64,000 nt of DNA, taken from Metellina segmentata (lineage: Eukaryota > Arthropoda > Arachnida > Araneae > Tetragnathidae). Under the pieces are notes generated by a model that was given only the letters and a program-made list of their open reading frames with translations, did no database searches and had not been told where the DNA came from. The stretch spans positions 79,754,359 through 79,818,358 of the forward strand of contig OX375876.1 in NCBI GenBank assembly GCA_947359465.1. The letters run 5' to 3'. The translations under genes were made by a program, and so were the position numbers. Of this stretch, positions 1 to 10,833 are shown piece by piece. Every line of letters begins with the position of its first letter. Position 1 is the first letter of the stretch.

Positions 1-225
1 CAAACACTTATGGAAGAAAGAAATATTTTTCATTCAAATTTATCACATTCAAAATATTACACAAACCAAATAACATGAATTTAATAATAATCTAAATTAA
101 TCGTGTGAAATGATTTGAATGAAAAATAAACGTTGCCACATGGCATATAAGTATATAGCAGCTCTGGGAAGTCGATATTTGAGTCATGTAGTTTTCAACG
201 TCTTTACGTTAAATTAGGTAATAAC

Positions 226-282
226 TATAAACGTTCCGGTTTCTAGTTTCGTTCAGTGTAAGGAAGCGAGAACAGTGATTAT
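226..282 (+). promoter_or_regulatory. TATA/Inr core promoter with short first exon
   Basis: TATAAAC starts at 226 and the arthropod-type initiator TTCAGTG places +1 at A255, exactly 29 bases downstream. A GTGAGT donor at 283 would end a 28-base non-coding first exon. The spacing is ideal for a focused arthropod promoter. Which gene it serves is unknown: no convincing + strand signal exon follows soon, and the - strand relative crosses this site. Confidence 0.4.
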
Positions 283-746
283 GTGAGTTTATATGGCGAT
301 CGCTATACAGACGTTTGCGAATAGAAACCTTTTCTCCTGTTGAGCTTAATACCTTTCTAGAAGTGGATTCACTCAAGATCGTGTACTTTCTTATCAGAGC
401 AGTACTATACTTAAGATGTATATGGCTGTTATGTGACTCAAAATCTAAAATGCATGCATCAAATCAAAGCTAAAAATTATTTTTAAATGGACACTGAAAT
501 TTGCATTAGTATATCAGAAATTTAATGTCACCTAATTACAAAACTAATACCAAACAACAAAAACTTAGAAATATTATAAAATATGATAGCAATTTTATTA
601 AAATCATAACTTTAGTAGGAATTACTACAAATATTTACAAATTGGTAATCTATGCCTAGTATGACATCGGTTAAAAACCCTTAAAATTTCATCAACCGAA
701 AACAGTTGGAATTTGAAATATTTAAAGAATGTTTTAAATATTTTAC

Positions 747-1589
747 CTGGTATCTTGAAGGATCCACAGACCTTATGCACACGTTCGTCATGGACTGTTT
801 AAAAGAACCAAAATTCCCCTAAAAAGAATTTTAACATAATACGAATTACAAAACAAAACATAATGTTCATAATTGAAATTTTCACTGTAACCATTTTATT
901 TTATCTTAATGTGTTAAACATAACGTTTTATACTGACAAGATAGTTTATAACTTAGAAATCCTGGAAATTGTTCATATTACTAAACAAGTAGACTTTTAG
1001 AAAATAAATTTACGTATGTGGTGAATCCTACTACAAAGGCAAACTTGAGATGACGTACATGGATCAGTTTTCCTCCTAGCTCTGGCATTGGTTCAAGTAA
1101 TATTTGAATACTTTTACAGGAATCAAATACATGATGTTTGTTTTAGGTGATTTTTTTTTAATTATATTTTACAGTGACTCCTTAAAAAAAATCATCTAAG
1201 AAACTACTTTAAAATTTTACAGAATTTATGGATATTACTTAAATGATCCCTAAAATTGAAGGATTTAGTACTTATTTCGAATAGAACTTTTGTAACTCGT
1301 TTTTGCTGGACCAAATGCTCAGCGAAAATACAAATTTTTTGTCCATCTTTAAAACATGATGTTAACGACTCACATTCCTGCATGAATAAATATTGTATGT
1401 ACATACCGAAATTGAATGACATGCTTCTATATTCCGTTAGAACTTTGTGTATTTCAAACTCGTGAAACGAATATCTGCACATAAATAATATAAGAAATTT
1501 TTTTGTATGAATAATTAGTTACTTACGATTGGAAAAAATATTGCCGTACCTGCAGTCACAAGGCATAAAAATAGCACAACTTTCTCCAT
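747..1589 (-). CDS. Relative of the Cys-rich secreted gene, 5' coding exons
   Basis: Two exons on the - strand, running out of the window to the left. Exon 1 is 1589-1527: acceptor TTTTCCTACAG directly before ATG, then MEKVVLFLCLVTAGTAIFFPI (21 codons), then donor GTAAGT. Exon 2 is 794-747: acceptor CTTTTAAACAG, then SMTNVCIRSVDPSRYQ (16 codons), then donor GTAAAA. Both are phase 0, as in the + strand gene, and exon 2 shares its NVCI...D...Y ending. Exon 2 is 25 codons shorter at its start than the + strand copy. No CxxC exon is visible between 1 and 740, so it probably lies outside. The 5' intron contains the 1693-2996 transposon. Confidence 0.65.
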
Positions 1590-1692
1590 CTGTAGGAAAA
1601 TTGTTTTAAAAATTAAAAATTGTTCACTTAAGCTTGTGAATGCTGTTTCTCATTTTTGTTTAACATATCCATTCAGTGAAATACCGATATTA

Positions 1693-2996
1693 CAGAGGCT
1701 GTTAACACATTTTTTAGACAATGCATATTGTATTCACAAAACTAAATTACATAAAATTCTTGTGTTTTAAAGTTCTATTTGATAGCCCTTATTCTGAACT
1801 ATATTTCGACACCATAATTTCCAGGATAATAATGCCTTTTGAAGTGTCAAAAGAGGTATTCGATCCCATTCCTACTGACCAGCTTTCCAGAGTCCTGTAA
1901 AGGTTGTGGGACGACGTTTGGATGATGCAGATTTTAAAAGTTCGAAAGCACAAAAATCCATAGGTGATACATCGGGAGATTTAGTAGGGATATCAGTGAA
2001 GGGTATGGCCTTGATACCGGTTTTTTGTACCATTTCTTTAAGGAAATTTACAGTGGATTTTGATGTGTGACTGCTAGCTTTGTCTTGATGGAGTTCCACA
2101 GATTGATGGCACTGTGGGTAAAGCGATGGTATTTCATTCAGAAAAATTGGCGACAAAATATGTTCCTGATAGTATTTGGAGTTAATCTTGACATTTTTTT
2201 CCCACTCTCTTTATTTTTAACTTGCCATTATATTAAAACCCAGCAACAATCATGAATCCCATAGAAAAACTTTCTTTCGATTCTGTGAACCATGTACTTA
2301 AATTTTTTTCACCCCTTTTATGATAATAAATGGCTCTTTTGTTGCTGCAATCATTTAAATGCATCCATGATTCATCTATTGTGACAATTTTTTTTTCCAT
2401 TTTTCTTTGGATAAGTGTTTTTCATATAGAATTCGGCAGCGTGTCCTGCGTTCAGCGATATGCTTTGGAGAAAGACGATGCACATTGCGTTTTTTCGCTT
2501 TCTTAAGATTTAAATCCAACGTTTATCATTTTGTTTACAGTGGACACCGAGCATTTTAATGATTTTGCAACTGTCCTTTGACTAAAGGGATTTTTATTTA
2601 ACATTAAACAAAGTACCTTTGCAACAGTCGAAGATGTCCGTTTCTTCCTTGGATACTTGTTTGGAATTTTTGTCCCACTTGAGGCTCCAATTTGACGTTT
2701 TTTTCCCTTTCTTGTTGACGATATTACCTATCGACGCTTTAGATATCACAAAACCATGACTCTCATATCGTTTTGGATAGCGGAATATGAATATTTCTCT
2801 TAGGAAAGAGCATAAATATAGCCTTTGAACCACTGCTTGGTTAACAACGCCATTTTGAATAAAAACAGACCTCTCAAGCCGCAGACGATAATTTTGACTT
2901 TTAAAAACATAGTACAACTGCAATTATTTCTTTTGCAGCAAACGATTTTTTACTACCGCTAAACAAATCGTCTAAAAAATGTACGAACAGCCTCTG
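1693..2996 (-). mobile_element. Degenerate mariner/Tc1-superfamily element, 41-residue D-D spacing
   Basis: TIRs start CAGAGGCTGTT and share ACATTTTTTAGAC (about 28 bases), flanked by TA at 1691 and 2997. The - strand carries a broken transposase: TIDESWMHLNDCSNKRAIYY, then HQDKASSHTSKSTVNFL, then KSPDVSPMDFCAFELLK. I count 41 residues between the second and third catalytic Asp. Several stops and frameshifts separate the pieces, so it is inactive. The longest intact part is the C-terminal 94 residues (1872-2156). It lies upstream of the - strand gene at 1589. Confidence 0.85.
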
Positions 2997-2999
2997 TAT

Positions 3000-4050
3000 T
3001 TCATTAATTAAGTAAATGCATCTTACTTTAATAAGTATCTTAATAAAAATAGTGAATCAATTACAATTTAAAACTATGATAACCTCAGAATAGGTAGCAC
3101 AGTAACCGGTAATAAATACAGTACTTTTAATGACTTCAACTGATGCTATTCATAAGTGCCACTATGTGTAGATTATATAGTCTATAAACCATTTTGAAAC
3201 ATTTAATTTTATTTACTACTTTTAACAACATTGCTCTCATTGTTATAATGATAAACGAATAAACTTTTTGTGGACATTCTACTTAGACCACCTCTGCGTA
3301 ATCAATTATAATACTCTATATACGCTACAGTTTCTCATCTTCTGTATACATTTAGTTAAAAATTTGAATTCCTCAGATGGTTTCAATTTTTGTGTTTAAG
3401 TAATTTTCACTTTTTCTTAGAATTAGTGTTACTATCTTAGAAATTTAAACTAGTTCTCAAATAACGACAATACCATCAGACATTCGATTCAAATTCAAGC
3501 CCTTATGTTCATAACATTCTATACAGAAGCATTTGTTAGTAGATAAACATGAAATTGGGAATTACTAGCAAGAACAACACATTACCATTAACGCAGGAAT
3601 ATAAACAATAGAATACTAGAAGAAATACTACGTCAAAATGCATCGATTGCTTTTTATATCAAAGTATTTTATCGGTGCTTACTTTCTTACCTGTTAGATA
3701 GCTTACTCAGCAATATGAATACTCAAAGAGTAAATAGTTAAAAGCTATTTAAAAAATTATTATGCACTTTGTTAAAATCATTTAAAAACTAAGACTCGAT
3801 GAAGCTTAGTAAGATTAATTTTCAGTGTCAGAGCAAAAGGGGTTAAATATGACTTTTGAAGGTTCAAAGGAGTCAAGTGAATCATTAATAGCTTAAAATA
3901 TAACATAATATACTTAATAACAAAACTAATAAATCTACGAATCTAAATTCAAATATTTGTATGGCATGGTTATTTTTCTTCCTAAATATTTGTGGAAATG
4001 TGTGAAATACTCAACTTAAGATTATGAGAATTTATCATTTTGACTTAACC
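3000..4050. other. No gene recognised
   Basis: AT-rich unique-looking sequence between the 1693 transposon and the candidate microexon. Short open frames only. Confidence 0.5.
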
Positions 4051-4061
4051 CTTTTTTACAG

Positions 4062-4070
4062 AGACGAAAG
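4062..4070 (+). CDS. Candidate 9-base microexon
   Basis: TGACTTAACCCTTTTTTACAG gives a textbook branch point and pyrimidine tract. It is followed by AGACGAAAG (Arg-Arg-Lys in phase 0) and the donor GTAAGAAC. Both splice sites are stronger than most in the window. The neighbouring gene is not identified, so this stays a candidate. Confidence 0.25.
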
Positions 4071-4842
4071 GTAAGAACGTAACTATCGAAATATAAGCAC
4101 ATGATGCTGAAACATAAAGCTTTCGATATAGTACGTTTACTCTGTTTCTAAGAATGAACAAGTTTTTACACACGAAAGTTGAGACAGCTGTCATTTTGAC
4201 TTATTTAATCATAAGTTCTCTGCTAATGATTAAATGCATCATAAATGACATTTCATGGACAATAACTGTCATTTGTCGCCAGGTTCTCTTTCTCCGCCTT
4301 TGCCGTACACATTTAACACTATTAGGACACTATTTTAAACATACCCTAAGAAGGATAGAAAAAAAATAAAAGAAATATTTTAAAACTAACAAAGCTCAAT
4401 GTAATCAACGATACGAATTTCCAAATTATCTTCCGAATCTAAGCAAAGAATTTTGTGATTAGCGACATAGTAAAATCCCACGTTATATTTAAAAAGTGCA
4501 CGATAGAAAAATAAATTATGAAAATATACCTTCTGTTATAGAGGATCCAATTCTTTCTGTATTTGAAAAACAGCTAAAAAAAGATATCAATTACTTAATA
4601 AACAATTGCACACAAAAATTCATAAACACGAGCATCTATTGTAAGTTATAACTAACGAGTTCTATACGATAATATACTTAACGACGATTGTTTTGAAAAC
4701 CTCTTCCATTGGTTATACCTATATCCAGGAATCCCACAGTTGTGTTCTCTGTTTGAGTACAATTAATGAACATGCTTGGTAGAGAAGCATTTATATAGAC
4801 TTGGATTGAAATCAGTTAGAGGACACATCACGTGACTGGGAG

Positions 4843-4989
4843 ATGGATCAAAGGAAACTGAAATCATTGTTGTCATTATTTTGGGTGGCAATCGGATTTA
4901 TTCCTGTTCTTTTTTCATACTTTTTTAACGACGCTTCAGTGATTACAACGACCATCATAAATACAAAGCGTCGCGTGAGGAGAATCAAG
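4843..4989 (+). CDS. Candidate first coding exon with signal anchor
   Basis: ATG at 4843 opens 49 codons with a long hydrophobic core (LLSLFWVAIGFIPVLFSYFF) and a basic end (KRRVRRIK), then a GTACAA donor at 4990 in phase 0. TTATATAG at 4791 and TCAGTT at 4812 lie upstream, but their spacing (about 22 bases) is short for TATA and Inr. If the donor is not used, the frame stops at 5034. Product unknown; it looks like a secreted or type II membrane protein start. No second exon was found. Confidence 0.3.
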
Positions 4990-5229
4990 GTACAAAATTT
5001 TCAGGATACTGTCCAGAAGAGAAGAATTATTTGAAAGTATCACTGAAATATATTTTTTATAACCATTACAAATTAAATGGAGTTCTATACCACATGTTAT
5101 TTTGCCACATTAGTCGAAAAAAATACAGTAACCTCCTTACATCGCTCCTCAATCTATCACTCATTTGGCTATCCGGTCATTTTTTATTTCCTCCGATGAA
5201 TTTTAACCCTTCAAGTGGCTTCTTCGAGG

Positions 5230-6445
5230 CATCTTGTTTATCAGAACCTGCTCAATTTTGCTAATGACAAGATATCTCGTCATCAATATATTGCTGATTT
5301 TGTTCATGATGACGAGATTAAAATCTGGTCAGTTTTGTTCTAATGACAAGATATATTGACAGTAAATATCTCTTGGTCAGTTTGCTAAATACTGACGAGA
5401 AAATCACCAAGAGGGTGGTACAAATATCGGTACTTCAATCTGTCTCCTTAGAGTGAGATTTTTAAAGATCAAGAATACTGTAGCAGCATGCGACAAATTT
5501 ACTCCATTTCCGAATGGAAAATATCTCGGGACGCATGTGCATTTCTGCCAATTTAATGTCACAGGTCTGATATTGGAAAAGTGTGTCTTCCCAAGTTCCG
5601 CCTTTCAGCTAGTTAGCTTTTTTCCATGGGCCCTTTTCTGCCATAACTTAAAGTTCCGCAGGGACATCACAGACCACACAAGTTAGTGATGACGCTCAAT
5701 AAAATTATCATATCTCATCGGTAAATTTTTTTTAGCCCCCACTTCAATGTTATATTACAGGAATTACTCTATCTCCAAATTTCGTCTTTGTTTGTTAAAG
5801 ACGATTAAAAATTAAACATATGAAACTATATGATCCCTCGTAACGTATAAACCTCCAAATAATTTCGACGATGTATTTTGTCCATCAAGATCTGACCGAT
5901 TTTTCTAGTGACGAGATATACCGACGAGACATTGCCCATTTTCTTATGATATCACCTAGTCCATCTACTGTGCGTAGGAAACAGCTCAGACGTCTGAGCT
6001 TGACGAGATGAGTGGACTCAAATAATGCTAAAAAGTCTTTGATAGTCACCAATATAAAACATGTATGCCAATGTAGAAATTTCACCTTAACTCTCCAAGC
6101 GGTTTCGAAGAGACATTGTGTCCATCAAGTTGTGGCCAATTTTGCTAATGCCAAGATATATCGTTAAGATATTGCTGATGGTTTTTATGGGTTGTTCGAC
6201 CCTCAGGGGGCTTTCTTTCTTATACCAAACAACGATTAACAACCTCGAAGTACACTAGGGCTCTGTATTCAATTCTGTTTAACCCTCGCGTATTCATATA
6301 GTTTCGTATTTTTTCCTCTCTTATGTACCAGATCCTCATGGACGAGATATCTCGTCATCATAAAAAATTTGTCAACGTCTTGATGCAGTATCCGGTCATT
6401 AGGAAATTAATCATATTTTTATGGACGAGATATCTCGTCGAAACC
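5230..6445. repeat. Cluster of palindromic GACGAGATATCTCGTC repeats
   Basis: Several diverged units of a dispersed repeat of the form AAGTGG..TTCGACGAGATATCTCGTCCTTCAAGATCTG..AGTTTTGCTAATGACGAGATATCTCGTCATCAAG. Perfect copies of the 16-base palindrome GACGAGATATCTCGTC sit at 6341-6356 and 6424-6439. Imperfect copies are at 5266 and around 5890, 6125 and 6175. No coding content. Confidence 0.7.
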
Positions 6446-6449
6446 ACTT

Positions 6450-8160
6450 AGAGAGTTAAGCCGTACATTCCGGTCTGATTATCTTTTGTGCAGTAATTGG
6501 CCGTAGAGTGACAAACCAATCTAATAGTAATCACGAAAAAATCGTTATGCTAATGAAATGCATTCGTTGCCACAGGTCTCTTGGGCGGCAAAAAAGGAAC
6601 CCTTTTTTTTCAAAGCAATAAATAAAATCTACATAGAGACTGATGACGCTTTAAAACAACGACATATATGAACAAAATGACATTTAACGACTGTTCCAGT
6701 TATTCAAATAACGGATTCATAATAGCACGACCATTTCTACTATTTTATTTAATGAAGCAATCATTTCTTCAACATGAATTTTCCATCATCAGCTCGGCTA
6801 ATTTAACAGGCTAATTTAAGTAATTAATCTCTAACGAGTGAATTTAATTTATCTCCGAATTCATTTTCTTTCGATTAATTACACTAGGAGTGAGGTGCTA
6901 AGTAAGTTTACCATCGATCACCATGAAATGTGTACAGATTGTTCTTGCAAATGAGAAATGTATGCAGTAAAACTGTCTTAAAACGACAGAATCGATTGTC
7001 GGAAAATCGATATCTGCTTGTGCGCTTCATTTCCCTTTCAATTAAGCAACGTTACGGTTTATCTGAGATATATTGAAAATATCAGCAATTACTGAATGAG
7101 TCGTTGGTTTTATATTCAGCATTAACTTCGCTGCGTTGAGGTTGCAATGTTACTTTTTGGTTGTGACAGTTCAGAATACCAACAGCTTTCACTTTTTGAG
7201 TTTTGTTGTGATTGTCTCTTCGTTCCTGGGTTTTGTTTCTAAAAGATTAAAACACCGAAACAGTATGTGCTATATCGAATTACGACTACCCGTTTATTCT
7301 AGTATGTGTTGTCTCGAATTTTACGCCAGTTTAAAATGTTATTATTTTCTAGTTGAGTAAAACATTGTGTTCCCGATTAATCACAGAACATTCTCTACAT
7401 TTATTGAATGAAAATGTCTTGTTTACGCGCGCGTTCTAAAATTGCTTGCTTCTAATAAATTCAGCAAGTGCTCTGAAGTTTCTATATTTCTTTGTTATGG
7501 TCATATAATTGATTTTCAATGTATCTCATTAACTTTTAATTTCTATACAGGAGAAATTTGATGGTAAAATTATGTTGGCAAGGTTTGGGTTTCGAATATG
7601 ATGGCGTCTTTTTTTACAAATATATAAAGTAAAATAATTTCTTACACTACATCTTTCAAAACTTTTCTCATAATTTTCTTCTAAGTATATTTCAATCAAC
7701 TGTATACTTACATAATTGCTCATAACCTGTTCAATTCAACCATTTTATCTCAAATGAAAGTTGGAAAGAGCTAAATTGGATGGCAATTAAATTATTTATA
7801 TTCAACAAATTTATTCCTTTCACGCCATTTAGTTATTGCCTATCTACATAATGATACCATTTTTCCAAATACAAAAATTATTTTGCTTATGTTATGAGAA
7901 AGGTATAATACTTAATACATAATTTACCTTTAATAAACTTGTGATCCTCTTCTGTGAATATTGTTTCCTAAATTTAAAAGTTATTTTGCTTACAAGTATT
8001 TTAGATCGTATGTACAGTTTATGTATATGTTTTCTCCAATATAAAAAACTGTACTTTGAAAAATTAAACTAAAAATTGATATTTTTTTATATATGATAAT
8101 TGGATAATCAAGTCCTGACGATTTTAAATGAATCTCACCATGTTAATAATTTTAACCCTC
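6450..8160. other. No gene recognised
   Basis: AT-rich. A - strand 15-base exon-like stretch at 7702-7716 (AACAG, GTTATGAGCAATTAT, GTAAGT) is noted but lacks a pyrimidine tract. Confidence 0.5.
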
Positions 8161-8164
8161 GAGC

Positions 8165-8955
8165 CCTTGTTACATGCAATGTTCCTGAACCATGCAATTT
8201 TGAATTGGTCGGCAGGTGTTCTCATATGCCATGAGACTATAAGAAGGCAAACTGTGATATAATGTAGAGGTGTGCCAATTTCACCACAAGAGCAGTTTTC
8301 AGACTTGATTTTCTTAAACCTCGTTAGGTAGAATAGGAATGGGCCATGCCCTGTGAAGAAGAGTGTCCCTCCCCTTGTTCAACTTGTAGATTTTAGTGAC
8401 ACTCTTGGTAACACATCATGCACAGTCCTGCTTGTTTCACCTTCGTCCGCCAGCTAGTGGTTTCCTTTCGGTAACAGCTATTGGGCCATTTCACCCCTTC
8501 ATATATGTAATACATTGTAGTTGCCTCTTTTGCTAATCTATCTACTTCTTCGTTTCCGTCATGACCCGCATTGGCTTTAATCCATCTTAAGCAAATTTCC
8601 TTGTTGTTATATAATAAGAGTTGTATTTCTCATGCCAGTGGATTCGGCGTCTTGGGATTTTTAAGTGGCAGGAGACCAGCTCGACTGTCTGACCAGATCT
8701 TGTCATTTTTGTCTGCTCTTGCTTCTGCTGCTTTTATGGCTGAAAGAATTCCATACCGATCCGCCTGGAAAACGGTATTATTGTCCTGCATTCTCGTGGA
8801 CCATTAATGAGTTATGCGCTTTCTTGAATAGAGCAGAATGCACTTCCCACTCTTTTCTCCATTTTGGAGCCATCGGTGTAGTAGTTTATGCCGGAATGAA
8901 GAACTCCCACTTCTGGATTTATTCTGTCATTCGAAAAGATTTTAGCTGGATGTAT
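8165..8955 (-). mobile_element. R1-like non-LTR retrotransposon, 3' ORF fragment
   Basis: The - strand reads an RNase H domain and tail, with one frame change and a few stops. From 5' to 3': YYTDGSKMEKRVGSAFC (first catalytic Asp), NTVFQADRYGILSAIKAAEA (the usual Glu is Asp here), KIWSDSRAGLLPLKN (third acidic residue), then WIKANAGHDGNEEVDRLAKE (the GHxGNE motif). A tail follows with FTGHGPFLFYLTRFKK and a CSCGE..TPLHY zinc-knuckle-like motif. These belong to the second ORF of R1/I-group retrotransposons. The reverse transcriptase is missing: the fragment abuts a SINE at about 8960. Inactive. Confidence 0.85.
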
Positions 8956-8959
8956 AAAC

Positions 8960-9245
8960 CAGCCTATCGCGCAAAACAACGGGCTATTAGCGACGGTCCG
9001 GGATAAAACCCGAAGGGAAAGACGAGGACAACACCATGTAATTTTGAACCTCGAGCAGATGACGAGGTCATACCTGAGCTGGTCCCCCACTCTCCAAACT
9101 TCCACACCACGCAGACGTGAGGTCATTTTAGGTCACGACAGTTTTAACTTGCACCATCCCCCATGTACACGACGGTCTTTGGTTGGATTCGTACTCGTAA
9201 CGGTTGTTAATCAGTTATTCGTCCACCCGGGCTACCGAAGCTTAA
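8960..9245 (-). repeat. tRNA-headed SINE copy
   Basis: Carries the shared SINE body: AACGGGCTATTAGCGACGGTCCGGGAT, CTCTCCAAACTTCCACACC and GTGAGG. The tRNA-like head on the right (GGATTCGTACTCGTAACG) is decayed. It directly adjoins the retrotransposon fragment. Confidence 0.75.
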
Positions 9246-9284
9246 TTTTCTAAGATCATATTGCGGTAGGAAAGTTCAGAATTA

Positions 9285-9410
9285 ATGCAGGGCTAGAAAT
9301 ACCCGGGTGCACATGAAAATAAAATTGTGCACCTAATTTTTTCCAGCTAGGCACACCTGTGTACCTAATTTAAAAACTTAGGTGCACAAGGTGCACTTGT
9401 ATTAAAAAAT
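9285..9410. repeat. Local inverted GTGCAC repeats
   Basis: GGGTGCACATG, TTGTGCACCTAA, TGTGTACCTAA, TTAGGTGCACAAGGTGCAC: the TTAGGTGCAC motif recurs in both orientations within 120 bases. Probably the end of a MITE, but the matching partner was not found. Confidence 0.35.
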
Positions 9411-10439
9411 ATATTTCGAGGCCTGAATTAATGTATAAGTGTAATTCCTGAAAAAAAGTTATTTGGTCTTACAGTGCTATTTATGTATTTGTAGAGCCCA
9501 ATAAATTCATCATGGTGTTTCAAATAAGTTTTCCTCAACATAAAAATTTTAAGTTTAGTTTTGTAAAGTTACACTAAAAATAAAATAAATTTCAGAGTAT
9601 TTTCTTTTGTAAGTATATATTGCGGTAAGAATGTTTAATTTAACTATCAATTTCTCAAAAACTAGTAACTGGTTTTACAATTGAATATATACAATTATAA
9701 AGTCCAACAAATTCATGGACTGTTTCGAACTTACAATTTCTACCCTTACACTCTATCAATAAAATAGCAAATCCCACTACTTAGATTCTGAACTTAATAT
9801 CCAATTGAAACCTATGCACTTCATAAATTCCAACAATCCTATTTTTCTGTTGAAAAGTACTTCTGTAACGCAAGTTTATGGCGCCACCGCTTTCTCACAA
9901 ATATTGGTTCTAATACAACAAACCGGGGCAAATGCATTATTCAAATCCAAATAAATTCCTACAATGTACCAGTTACTTAAAGGCAATGAAACGCACAACC
10001 GAATTCACTGAAAGGGTAAAAAGTAAACATAGAAAGATATATAGTCATTAACTTCACCATTGAGAGTCGAAGTTCTGATAGCAAAACGTTATCAAATGCA
10101 AAACTTTTATTTCTTTTTTTCATTCAAGCTGAATAGCCTTGTTGAACCACAAAGCAATGCACTTTTATATTATTTTTTCCGTGTTCAAAAGAAGGGAGGT
10201 TTCACACACGCTTGATAGTAACACCTCCATCACGATGTTTTTGTAGCGTGATTGAATATAACCTGCTTGCTTCTTAATAATACATAGTACGTTTGATGCA
10301 AGATCGCATGTTAATTAAATAATGAATCCTATCCAGTTATAATACATGAATTTTAAGGAACGTCACCTTTACGAAAGATGATTTTAATTACACCTCTGAG
10401 GAGTTCACGCGCATACGTTCTATAAATAACCCGCAGTCT

Positions 10440-10560
10440 TCCTTGAATGTCGTCTAACCAATTTGGACCATCTTAATCAATAAAACCTTTCCGAGGATTC
10501 TTTTAACCAATAAATGTGGTTAGTTAGTCCTTATATGTGCTGTTGGGTAATTCCATGGTA
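10440..10560 (+). repeat. Dispersed repeat with GTGGTTATTTAGTCATTATGTG core
   Basis: One of five recognisable copies: here and at about 14385-14560, 17880-18000, 28440-28500 and 42395-42500. The copy at 14441 reads ATGTGGTTATTTAGACATTATGTG. No coding content and no ends defined. Confidence 0.45.
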
Positions 10561-10833
10561 ATTTACTTTACATTTAGACAAATATCCTGATCTTGAAGTG
10601 TAAATATATTAGCAAAGAATAATGGAAAACAAAAGATTCGTTTGAATTGTTCGACAAACTAATAAAAAGCTAAACTTTGATGGGAATGTTATTAATTTAC
10701 TGATATTTTTACGTTCACAGAATTAAAAAAAACGTAGTAACTTAGGATACAGTGAAGAGGAATAACAGAAAAGGTCTATGAACAGTTGAATAAAATTATG
10801 TTCTGTTCAACACGATATAGTTTGAAAAGTATA

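Noticed and set aside
4154..4369. 71-codon hydrophobic frame
   Set aside because: No promoter, splice site or homologous motif; length is within chance for this composition.
5266..6439. GACGAGATATCTCGTC as a bacterial-type operator
   Set aside because: It belongs to a dispersed eukaryotic repeat and is not tied to promoters.
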